Translations under genes and position numbers: made by a program
Part shown: positions 23,101-34,183 of the stretch, one piece after another
Layout of the letters: each line of letters opens with the position of its first letter
How positions within the stretch are numbered: the first letter of the stretch is position 1
Source of the DNA: Panopea generosa
Lineage: Eukaryota; Mollusca; Bivalvia; Adapedonta; Hiatellidae
Assembly: GCA_029582155.1 (NCBI GenBank)
Contig: CM055899.1
Location: 79,263,219 to 79,327,218 of the forward strand
Length of the DNA stretch: 64,000 nt
Direction: 5' to 3'
The notes under the pieces: generated by a model
The model's input: the letters and a program-made list of their open reading frames with translations, nothing else
What the model was told of the DNA's origin: nothing
Databases searched by the model: none

Positions 23101-23205
23101 GACTTTGTGTTTCTCATCGTCTATTAGCCCTTGATTGCATAAAAATGATGTTAGTTATCAAACAAAACAACAACACTATAAATTCCACATTGTATCTTGT
23201 TTCAG

Positions 23206-23256
23206 TGTTCATTGTGGAGCCGGAAGGGAAAGACGTAGAGAGGTGTCTAAGGGCAG
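23206..23256 (+). CDS. SRR: Racemase exon 6 (residues 209-226)
   Basis: FIVEPEGKDVERCLRAG between TTTCAG and GTGAGA; phases 1 and 1. Glu214 in VEP matches the first metal ligand of animal serine racemase. The later metal Asp aligns with Val220 or, with a gap, Asp219. Confidence 0.92.
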
Positions 23257-23929
23257 GTGAGAATGCGGGAAAGAGATTGACTGAAAATGTTAGAAATGTG
23301 GACTGATTCTGACATGTATTTTTGGGATGATCAATTCTGCTGCAGATTCAGTTTTCAGTTAATTTGTGATAAAGGCTTCCACATCTCACACCATAATTAC
23401 ATTTCCCATAGGACTCCGTTGTAATATTTATGTCCAAAACTTAGTGAGAAAACAAAATCTGCAGCATATGTCTGGGCTCAAATTCTTCACTGGTTCAAGA
23501 TATGCAATATAAAGGAAAACCGCATACCATGACCAGGTTTGTTTTTTTTAATTCTGTGATTTTGGGATTTTCCAGAGTAATAATAGGCCATATTAACAAT
23601 TCTGAAATGACACAGAATTGCCCAGAAATCTGGTATCAGCATCAAATTTTCAGTGGTGATTTCTAAAATACTGACCATTTAACACATGGTAGGAAAAAAT
23701 AAAGCACTGTGTGACTGTATTACAAAGCACTAAAAATAGAAAAAATGGTAAACTAAAGTTTTATTTCTGACTCCTGGGGGAGTAATCAATCATTTAAGTG
23801 AGGCATATAGTGGGAGGGATGCATTACTGAAAGGATAAAGAAATGCCATTGAATTTCAGATTCAGAGCCACATAATCCAACTATTGTAAGTGATATTTAC
23901 AGTTTTGTGACTGTATTTCATTTTGATTT

Positions 23930-24180
23930 TGTCGATAGGATTATTATTACTGATAACTTTCCCACTTGAATCAGAGGTGACAAATGGAGAACAATGAGAC
24001 GCAAGGTCCTATATCATAATAAATTTGGTAAGATAAATTTAATAACTGTAACTCGAAACTCACTTTTCTTACTTGAAACTCAATACTCGACAAATAGAAA
24101 CCCTCATATCATACATCACAGAGCATGTGACCAGTCAGGGTCCATGGATTGATAGTCAGGCGTGCTACCGACTACGATAA
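23930..24180 (-). mobile_element. SINE family B, diverged copy
   Basis: On the - strand it shows CTGATTCAAGTGGGAAAGTT and the head-like GTAGCACGCCTGACTATCAA. The middle is disrupted. Confidence 0.6.
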
Positions 24181-24297
24181 ATGGGTCCAACAGAGGATCA
24201 AACTCGTGACCCAACAGTCCATGGTTTATAATCATTACATCATGCATTTTATCTCTGTATTTTTGCTCTGTTGATTACATCATTAATGTTTGTATAG

Positions 24298-24425
24298 GTG
24301 AAAGACTATGGCCAAATCCTCCAAGATTTCTGGGAACAATAGCAGATGGCATTCGACTGCAGCAATTGGGTCATATCACGTGGCCCATAATCCTTGGAAT
24401 GGTGGAGAAGGAAGTTTTTACAGTG
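24298..24425 (+). CDS. SRR: Racemase exon 7 (residues 226-268)
   Basis: ERLWPNPPRFLGTIADGIRL then QQLGHITWPIILGMVEKEVF-TV. TIADG and TWPII are conserved in the family. Acceptor is TGTATAG, donor GTATAT. Confidence 0.94.
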
Positions 24426-24750
24426 GTATATATACAGTTTCATTTATAAAATAATTTGAAAGACAATATAATATTGGTTTCTTCTATTTTTTGAAAAGGC
24501 AGTTGAGTATTGTGAAATTTACAAAAATAGGCCTAGCATTAAAAGTATAAATATGCTTTATGGATGCATGAATGTTCAAAAAAATTATTTTGTCACACCA
24601 ATCAAATTGACAAAAACATTATTGTTCCGAAATACATCATGCCATTTTAAGGACATGGCAAAATGAAATAATGAAAATGAGTTTCCTATTTTGGCCTATG
24701 CGCTCTGGTTAAACTAAAATAGATTTCCCACTTAAAATTGGAGTGCTTTT

Positions 24751-25036
24751 TAGCTCGCCAGGACAAATTCCAAAGAGAGCTATTGCCATGACCCCGGCAT
24801 CATCGGCGTTGTCGGCATCGTCATCTGTAGACACCCAGGTTAAACTTTTGCGTTTAAGTTGAAGATATCTATGCAACCACTCATTGGATGCGTATGAAAC
24901 TTTGCATGTATGTTCATCATCAATGGAGCACACAGAGACAAGAACCATAACTCTGGATTGCATTTTGGCACAGTTATGACCCTTTTTGGACTTAGACACC
25001 CAGAGGCGAGCTTTGTTGTCTTCTGACAACTCTTGT
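24751..25036 (-). mobile_element. Helitron-like short element H3
   Basis: On the - strand it starts ACAAGAGTTGTCAGAAGACA (hairpin GTTGTC/GACAAC) and ends GGAATTTGTCCTGGCGAGCT-AAAA. The inverted copy H4 is at 49431-49710. Both copies keep a roughly 90-codon open frame across the whole element (see findings). Confidence 0.7.
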
Positions 25037-25442
25037 TTATGACATGTCATTAGTGAGTTATGAAATTTCATTTTGATCTCAATTTGATCCATAATATTGG
25101 TTACGTATAGTTGAATTGTGTCATCTTAGAGAAGAGTCTGACTAGATGAGGTGAAGGTCGCCAGGCAGCATGTGCATGACATTTATTTTTAGAACAGGAA
25201 TTTCCTTTCAGTTTTACCTCTGATTCCAATATAGTTTTTTGTCATGTTCTTGCAGCTGAAGACAGCTCATCTGAATTTTATTTATAAATGATAATGAGAT
25301 GCATTGTATCCATTTAAAAAATAATTTTATCTTTTAGACATTTATAGTAATTTTAGCTGATATTATGTCAATGACCGAAACTATGTACTATGTTGACTTA
25401 CATGGCAAATACATAATAAATATGTTGTTTTTACCTTCCCAG

Positions 25443-25493
25443 GACAATGATGATATTATAAACGGAATGAAGTTTGCTTTCCAGAGAATGAAG
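25443..25493 (+). CDS. SRR: Racemase exon 8 (residues 269-285)
   Basis: DNDDIINGMKFAFQRMK between CCCAG and GTAATC, phase 0 at both ends. It aligns with the family segment that precedes the C-terminal glycine-rich strand. Confidence 0.93.
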
Positions 25494-27034
25494 GTAATCT
25501 TTTACCAGTTTACATCTTTTTACAAAGCAATGTTTGCAAAATAATTAAAATAGTTTATTATAAGATTTTTATACGAAGAAATCATCAAAAACCATAAATA
25601 TATGTTCAGCTCTCTGTTGTTATTCTCCTATTACACACTATCAATATTATATGAATGTCCATATACATTTAGGTCAATTCTGGTACCCGCGTGAAATACA
25701 CGTAGTACGAGAGCTTATACTTTTTTGGGCGACTTAATATTTATGTTTTTGAGGTGCCAGATTTTCTTGCATCTCCTTAGTATCGAAGGATGTTGGTAGT
25801 TGAAAAAATTCAGCTCATTTCATATGCACCCTCTAACTGCTTAAGAGAAAGTAGTTCTTGATTTTATATGAATCTGTCCGATGAAAGTAACTTCAATGTA
25901 CGTAAAATAAACTAATGACATTAAAACGTGTTTTAATCTTTACTTTTGATATTTGATGTCTGCACATGATTGCTATTGACTACGAAGGCTGAAATGTAGG
26001 AGTGTCCATACTAATTAGCATATCGCGAAGCAGCAATTAAAATAGTCCCTGAAGCAAATGTGATATTACTGGTTTTCTGCCTGTTGTTAATCATGGTTGA
26101 TTTTGAATGGATGTTAGGTTCAGAAATGTTAAACATTATTATAGAAAAGTTCTGTAATATGCTGTAATAGGCCCTACATCGTAAAGATTCAGATCAGTTC
26201 ATTTAAAAGTACGTAGTAAAGTCGTGGAGTAGGCTATCTTGAAGATTGCCTCTTTCGTTGAACTGATTTTAATCGTAGTGTTATTATTGAGGCATTTTAC
26301 ACGTAAACAAAACAATGCAATTGTTAAGGGTTTTCTCAGCATCTAATTTCAACAAATATAGTATAAAATCACCACTTGAAATGGGTTATTTTGTAAAATA
26401 AAATTTAGAATTTGTTTAAAGCAAAAAAAATGAAAATACAGAGGTTGCTACCCTTTGAAAAACCCAGTCTAAAAGTAGGCATCTTCAAAAGTCTGATCCT
26501 AAAAGTCGACGCATAGGTTACTGCAGTCTCATTTATAAGGGATGTTTTAGGTTTTAACTAATAATGTCTACTGTTATGAAATTTATACATGTAGTTATTT
26601 CAAAATACACAGTTACCTAATGAAAATATTCTTCATTACAGAATCAAACAATAAAAATACAAACTTAACATTTGTATTAACTTTGAAATATGACAAGTTG
26701 TCTATTAAAAAAAACCCTTTCCTATATTTTTATGACAACAATATTTTAATATAGAATAGAAACATATACTTGAAATGCACTATTTATGCATCGTTGGATA
26801 CCCCCGGGTGTTAATTTTATACATCGTGATGAATGGAGAGTATCGCAATGGATACCTAGGGATATCCGACAATGCATTAATGAACACAAAACTTAAACTT
26901 TTTTCAACACAAGATGGTGTACCCATCCCACATTCACCCAATTTCATTTCTTTTTACATATATATCAAGGTTTTCATTTGAATTAGCTAAGATTTTCTAC
27001 TGAGAATTGCTTCATAATGGTCAAAACCTGTATT
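25494..27034. other. Racemase intron 8, no gene seen
   Basis: AT-rich intron. A small region near 26796-26875 has paired GGATACC/GGATATCC words but no clear element boundary. Confidence 0.4.
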
Positions 27035-27310
27035 TGCCCCTGTGGCGAGCGTATTACTATCAGTCCTTGGTTCATGAGTTTGAATCCCATCCTTCCACAG
27101 TCTTCGTGATGATTGATATATAACATTACGTCTCATTGTAACGTCTCTCACTGCTTATTCAAGTGGGAAAGTTACTTGCTGAGATGGGTGTATCTAGTAC
27201 TGGTTAACCTTCCAGGATCCCAGGAAAGAGAAATTAGGCTAACTGATCATCTTTTAGTCCTAGATGGCATAGCAATGACTCTAAATATTCAAACAAATGG
27301 CACCTCTCAG
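27035..27310 (+). mobile_element. SINE family B copy
   Basis: B-box-like GAGTTTGAATCCC, then ATGATTGATATATAACATTA, TTCAAGTGGGAAAGTTACTT and GGTTAACCTTCCAGGATCCC. The head is worn. Confidence 0.78.
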
Positions 27311-27462
27311 GACCTTGAGTCCTTTGATCTGTTTTGTTTTCTTTCAAACTAGTTGAAGTATCAAAGTTTATCTCCATGTATAATCTACAATTTCACATTG
27401 GTTTAATAAAAAAAGATGCATTTTGTAAGAATTTATGTGCAATTTTTTTTATCTAAAATTAG

Positions 27463-27615
27463 GTTGTGATAGAAGCAGCCTCGGGTGCAGGTGTGGCAGC
27501 GGCTATGTCAGACAGGATGAGGGGTATGGACCCAAACATGAAGAATGTGGGCGTGATCCTGTGTGGAGGAAATGTGGATATTGACCAGTTACCCTGGTAT
27601 ACTAGTAGTTCATGA
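27463..27615 (+). CDS. SRR: Racemase exon 9 (residues 286-335, stop)
   Basis: VVIEAASGAGVAAAMSDRMR then GMDPNMKNVGVILCGGNVDI and a short tail ending at TGA. The Cys319-Gly-Gly-Asn motif replaces the SGGN that is usual in animal serine racemase; Ser313 of the human enzyme contacts the PLP ring nitrogen, and here a Cys appears. Both Ser and Cys occur in this fold type. Confidence 0.95.
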   Translation, partial: VVIEAASGAGVAAAMSDRMRGMDPNMKNVGVILCGGNVDIDQLPWYTSSS

Positions 27616-28527
27616 GTGCAAAATGCTTGAGTTTAAGTTTTTGGCATCCATTGATGATTGATCCATATTTAATTTAAATTGTCAGTTGAAAATTCTATAC
27701 TTATTAATTGTACCTATATAATATGATACTATACAAGCTGTTGACTGGGTCTCGGTCAATAGTTTCCTGCTTTGGGTCAATAGTAATTTTCCTTGGATAA
27801 ATAATTTAACCATTGACCACTAAAAAGGTAGAAAGTTGTATAATATTTTAATTGACATGTATTATATATTGGAACCATTACATGTCACTGAATATACATG
27901 TACATTTTTGTACATCTATTTTTTGTAGTATTGATAAACATAATTAAGCTTTAATAGAATGTACATGTATAAATTACTATTTTCTATACATAAAATATTT
28001 GGTGAAAAAATGTAACATGTATCTTCCTATATACAGATGACGTACAGTGTAATTAGAGCTCGCGATTCATATAAGCTCTGAGTTCTCAATCAAGCCAAAA
28101 TGAATTAAGATTTAAAAAGAAATTAAAAGAAAGTCACCTTAACAGGATAACTAGAAGCAGCTGACAATACAATTCCATAACAAATGAATTTTGCCATATA
28201 CAGACAAGACTCAGGGACATGTACAGAAGATATTTGTTAAGAGTTGTTTTATTTGCTCAATTTGTGTTTTATAAAATGCTACTGCATGGGTAGGAAAGTA
28301 AGGGATATGATTGTTAGAAATCCATATATCTGATACTTTATAAAAAAATTTTTTTCAAAATATGTGTTCAAGTGTGCTTAATATTACAAGTGATTATTGT
28401 TATTGATGTTACAGAATTTGGTTGTTTTTAACTTATATGTAAAGCTAAATAATGTTATAATAATCCAGTACTTTTATCTTTCTTCTGAAAATCTTTATCT
28501 TTAATAGTTGATTTATCAAAATTGATT
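27616..28527. other. Racemase 3' flank
   Basis: Presumed 3' untranslated region and downstream sequence. No canonical AATAAA found in the first few hundred bases; an ATTAAA variant lies near 28122. No other gene seen. Confidence 0.4.
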
Positions 28528-31500
28528 CTTAACTCTACGGACCAAGCTGCAGAGGACTTATGTGATGGTAATTTTACTGTCCTTCATATTACTTAACTCT
28601 ACTGACCACGCACCAGAGGACTTATGTGATGGTAATTTTACTGTTCTTCATATTACTTAACTCTACCAACCAAGCACCAGAGGACTTATGTGATGGTAAT
28701 TTGACCTTTGTTCATCTTACTTAACTCTACTGACCAAGCACCAGAGGACTTATGTCATGGTAATTTTACTGTACTTCATCTTACTTAACTCTACCAACCA
28801 AGCATCAGAGGACTTATGTGATGGTAATTTTACTGTCCTCCATCTTACTTAACTTTACGGACCACGCACCAGAGGACTTATGTGATGGTAATTTTACTGT
28901 CCTTCATATTACTTAACTCTACCGACCAAGCATCAGAGGACTTATGTGATGGTAATTTTACTGTCCTCCATCTTACTTAACTTTACGGACCACGCACCAG
29001 AGGACTTATGTGATGGTAATTTTACCATCCTTCATCTTACTTAACTTTACTAACCAAGCACCAGAGGACTTATGTGATGGTAATTTTACTGTCCTTCATC
29101 TTACTTAACTTTACTGACCACTCACCAGAGGACTTATGTAATGGTAATTTTACCATCCTTCATCTTACTTAACTCTACCGACCAAGCACCAGAGGACTTA
29201 TGTGATGGTAATTTTACTGTCCTTTAACTTACTTAACTCTACTGACCACGCACCAGAGGACTTATGTGATGGTAATTTTACTGTCCTTCATCTTACTTAA
29301 CTCTACTGACCACGCACCAGAGGACTTATGTGATGGTAATTTTACTGTCTTTCATCTTACTTAACTCTACCGATAATGCACCAGAGGACTTATTTGGTGG
29401 TAATTATACCGTCCTTCATCTTACTTAACTCTACTGACCAAGCACCAGAGGACTTATGTGATGGTAATTTTACTGTCCTTCATCTTACTAAACTCTACCA
29501 ACCAAGCACCAGGGGACTTATGTGATGGTAATTTTACTGTCTTTCATCTTACTTAACTCTACCGACCACGCACCAGAGGACTTATGTGATGGTAATTTTA
29601 CTGTCCTTCATCTTACTTAACTCTACTGACCACGCACCAGAGGACTTATGTGATGGTAATTTTACTGTCCTTCATCTCACTTAACACTACTGACCAAGCA
29701 CCAGAGGACTTATGTGATGGTAATTTTACTGTCCTTCATCTTACTTAACTCTACTGACCATGCACCAGAGGACTTATGTGATGGTAATTTTACTGTCCTT
29801 CATCTTACTTAACTCTACTGACCATGCACCAGAGGACTTATGTGATGGTAATTTTACTGTCCTTCAACTTACTTAACTCTACTGATCAAGCACCAGAGGA
29901 CTTATGTGATGGTAATTTTACTGTCCTTCATCTTACTTAACTATACCGACCAAGCACCAGAGGACTTATGTGATGGTAATTTTACTGTCCTTCATCTTAC
30001 TTAACTATACCGACCAAGCACCAGAGGACTCATGTGATGGTAATTTTACTGTCCTTCATCTTACTTAACTCTGCCGACCAAGCACCAGAGGACTTATGTG
30101 ATGGTAATTTTACTGTCCTTCATCTTACTTAACTCTACTGACCACTCACCAGATGATTTATGTGATGGTAATTTTACTGTCCTTCATCTTACTTAACACT
30201 ACTGACCAAGCACCAGAGGACTTATGTGATGGTAATTTTACTGTCCTTCATTTTACTTAACTCTACTGACCAAGCACCAGAGGACTTATGTGAGGGTAAT
30301 TTTACTGTCCTTCATCTTACTTAACTCTACTGACCAAGCACCAGAGGACTTATGTCATGGTAATTTTACTGTCCTTCATCTTACTTAACTCTACCGACCA
30401 AGCACCAGAGGACTTATGTGATGGTAATTTTACTGTCCTTCATATTACTCAACTCTACCAACCAAGCACCAGAGGACTTATGTGATGGTAATTTACTGTC
30501 CTTCATCTTACTTAACTCCACTGATCAAGCACCAGAGGATTTATGTCATGGTAATTTTACTGTCCTTCATCTTACTTAACTCTACTGACCACTCACCAGA
30601 GGACTTATGTGATGGTAATTTTACCGTCCTTCATCTAACTTAACTCTACTGATCAAGCACCAGAGGACTTATGTAATGGTAATTTTACTGTCCTCCATCT
30701 TACTTAACTCTACCGACCAAGCACCAGAGGACTTATGTGATGATAATTTTACTGTACTTCATCTTACTTAACTCTACCGAACAAGCACCAGAGGACTTAT
30801 GTGATGGTAATTTTACCGTCCTTCATCTTACTTAACTCTACCGATCAAGCACCAGAGGACTTATGTGAGGGTAATTTTACTGTCCTTCATCTTACTTAAC
30901 TCTACTGACCATGCACCAGAGGACTTATGTGATGGTAATTTTACTGTCCTTCATCTTACTTAACTCTACTGACCAAGCACCAGAGGACTTATGTCATGGT
31001 AATTTTACCGTCCTTCATCTTACTTAACTCTACCGACCAAGAACCAGAGGACTCATGTGATGGTAATTTTACTGTCCTTCATCTTACTTAACTCTACCGA
31101 CCAAGCACCAGAGGACTTATGTGATGGTAATTTTACTGTCCTTCATCTTACTTAACTCTACCGACCAAGCACCAGAGGACTTATGTCATGGTAATTTTAC
31201 TGTCTTTCATCTTACTTAACTCTACTGACCACCCACCAGAGGACTTATGTGATGGTAATTTTACTGTCTTTCATCTTACTTAACTCTACCGACAATGCAC
31301 CAGAAGACTTATGTGATGGTAATTTTACTGTCCTTCATCTTACTTAACTCTACCGACCAAGCACCAGAGGACTTATGTGATGGTATTTTTACTGTCCTTC
31401 ATCTTACTTAACTCTACCAACCAAGCACCAGAGGACTTATGTGATGGTAATTTTATCGTCTTTCATCTTACTTAACTCTACTGACCACGCACCAGAGGAC

Positions 31501-31725
31501 TTATGTGATGGTAATTTTACCGTCCTTCATCTTATTTAACTATACTGACCACGCACCAGAGGACTTATGTGATGGTAATTTTACTGTCCTTCATCTTAAC
31601 TCTACTGACCAAGCACCAGAGGACTTATGTGATGGTAATTTTACTGTCCTTCATCTTACTTAACTATACTGACCAAGCACCAGAGGACTTACGTAATGGT
31701 AATTTGACCTTTGTATATTTTACTT
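28528..31725. repeat. 64-bp satellite array, about 50 copies
   Basis: The unit runs AACTCTACTGACCAAGCACC, AGAGGACTTATGTGATGGTA, ATTTTACTGTCCTTCATCTT and ACTT. Units differ at few positions (ACCAAGC/ACCACGC/ACCATGC; TACCG/TACTG). Each unit carries CACCAG|AGG and GATG|GTAATT, which resemble acceptor and donor sites 15 bases apart. The array lies between the 3' ends of the two genes. No gene. Confidence 0.96.
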
Positions 31726-34183
31726 CTACCTGTTTATCATCCATCCGTTTACTTTGCTTGTAAACAGTGTAGTCCTTTCAGTTTTCATCTGATTTTGACC
31801 AAACTTGGTCAGAATGTTTAAGTACACGAAAGCTTGAATGAATTTTATTAAACCAGCCAAAGCTGTCCAGAGACAATGGCATTGACACTTGAATTATTAG
31901 AAAGTTTTTTTCTTGCTCTCATCTTGTTACAGATTGCCAAACTTTCTTAGAATGTAAATAAGCCTAAAAGCTCGGACAAGTTGGAACTGGCCAGCTCGGA
32001 CTATAATTGACTGATGTGTGCCTTCATTGCCAAATACAGATTTTTGCCATGTGAACATTGTAGCACTTTAGTTTCTTGGTCAGAGTGTTATTGACCATAA
32101 AAGCTCAGATGAGTTCTTGAACTGGCCATACTGGACAAGAATGGATAGAGTTATGACCCTTGATGGTTTTGAAAATGCTGATATTTGCCTTGTTACTTTA
32201 GTTTTTATTGGATCATCACCAAACTTAGAGTGTTATTGACAATGCAAGTTTAGATGAGTTATTTATTCAACCCAACCAGGAACAACATAGTTATTGCCCT
32301 TGGATTTAAAAAAGGCTGAGTGATGCCCTTGTCACATCATAGGATCCTCAGTTTTTATCCGATCCTAACCAAACTCGTCAAGGATGTTTGTAATGCTCAT
32401 ATTATTTTTTGAACCAGTCAAACTGGATTAGAATAAACAATATAGTTAGGTGCTATTGGACCTTTTGTTTGTTCAGACGCCTGTGTTCAGTAACATATTA
32501 TTTTTTTCTGTTTAAGACTAATCTTAGCTGACTTTATATATTATAGAGAGCAACATAATGATGAAATATCTTCTTTTTACATCAAGCAAGTATATTTCTA
32601 TTCCTAATATTTTTAATAAAATTAAAAAAATATTGGTGTTAGTTTTGTCAGTCATTTATTAAAATAAAATATCTCATGTTTACTTGCCAAATTATACTAT
32701 ATGCCAGTTTTATTTTACAGGTACAGTTTTGATTAACATATATTTTAGTGTGTTAGCGATTATGTAAAGAGGTGAGCATGTACCTGTATATTTACCCAGA
32801 AGGTTTTTCTTACAAGTTATACACATAGCTTCTGTTTCACGACATATTTTAAGATTTTTAAGTATATATATATCTGTCTGTTAAAGTTTTTATTTAGCCT
32901 AGCACTTTGAACTAGTAATTTTGGCAGGCATATATTTATCTACTTAATACTTCTTGATGATCATGATCTGAGAAGGGTTCTACTACATTTTCGTGTAGTT
33001 TAATCAACACTGATTACATATTCTGAAGTAACCAGTAAAATATGGGTAATAAGTTTTAAGGTCATATGTTTTTTAAGCAACATTTAAGAAAACTGATGGA
33101 ACAAAAGCAAGTACGCTATGTATATTGTTTTAGGTTAAACTGCCATTTTCTGGCCATTCTACTCGACTTTTACAATGTGATAACCAGAAATAAAATTCAA
33201 ATACAAGTATACGATTGTATACACAATATTTTACTTGTTCAGTATTTATTCAGAAAATTTACAATTGTTGTATTTAATTTACACTATTATACATGTACAT
33301 GTATTTGACTTTGCCAAATAAAATAAATAAAAACAACTTTGAATCTTTTCACATTGTTTTCTATATGCATGCATGATATCACCAAATTTAGCTTCAGAAA
33401 AGAAGTACGATATTTTCCTTTATTATTTTATTAAAATGTTCTAGAAAATGGTCATATATTACCCAGATGTTGTGAATGGATTATGAAATGTAAGGTCTCA
33501 CTTAAGAATTACCTTCCTTATATGACAGTAGCAAGATTCTTACACGCAAGAAATTAAGAGCTTTGTAAATCGGCTGGGCATTATTTTTGTGAAAATGCAT
33601 AAAATTGTTGTATTTCTTTGTACATGAGAATATTGGAACAATTTCATGATTTCAGCCAAGTTTGGGTGAAATTGGGTGATGTTTGATGATGCTGTAACAG
33701 CTAAAGATGCTTAGTGATACACTGCAACAAATGGGCAGAATTGTCAAAAATGAAGGGGTCATAAAACCATCAAAAATGTGGAACGGCAACCTGGTCAACC
33801 CCGTGTATTTTTCTGCATAATTGGACCAACAGGGGACTATCTATGGAAACAAGGCACTTTTATAACCATTGGTAACATGTCCAGTGTTCTAGAAGTGCAT
33901 TTCTCTATATGTAAAACTAAAAAATTAAAGGTTTGTGCATGACAAGAAAGACAGAATGATGACAGACGAAGAACAGATTTTAATACAGTGCGATTTATTG
34001 TGAATTTGAGCTCACTCTGGACTAAAAAATCAAAAACCTTTATAAATACAAATAAATGGTATGATCTGCAGATAATTATATATCTGTAATTTCTATACCA
34101 TGTAACAAGCATTTAAAACACGACATAATACAAATTTACAGTAGTCATTAATTGCAGATTGATGTTGCCCGTCTACAAAATAA
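31726..34183. other. Intergenic, degraded repeats
   Basis: Between about 31770 and 32440 there are three or four loose repeats of a motif like GATTTTGACCAAACTTGGTCAG with AGAATGTTT, typical of old internal units of noncoding elements. The rest is AT-rich with no supported gene; an 80-codon frame at 33066 has no family signature. Confidence 0.5.

Larger units (their letters stand above)
9672..27615 (+). other. SRR: Serine racemase-like gene, whole span (9 exons)
   Basis: Nine coding exons total 1008 nt, giving 335 residues (human serine racemase has 340). The fold-type II PLP enzyme is cytosolic and typically racemises L-serine to D-serine and also dehydrates serine or threonine. Visible features: PLP lysine Lys60 in GSFKARG; SSGNHGQ at 86-92, with Ser87 matching the re-face base Ser84 of the human enzyme; glycine loop SSGGGM at 187-192 for the PLP phosphate; C-terminal CGGNVD. 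The region 154-160 reads PPYDHYD, as in threonine dehydratase/plant-type enzymes, and lacks the triple-serine loop proposed for invertebrate aspartate racemases. After VEP (Glu214) the second metal Asp of the human enzyme is not clearly conserved. It could therefore be a serine racemase or a serine/threonine dehydratase; family assignment is firm, substrate is not. Confidence 0.93.

Noticed and set aside
28528-31725. CRISPR-like array
   Set aside because: Contiguous 64-bp satellite with no unique spacers; eukaryotic context.
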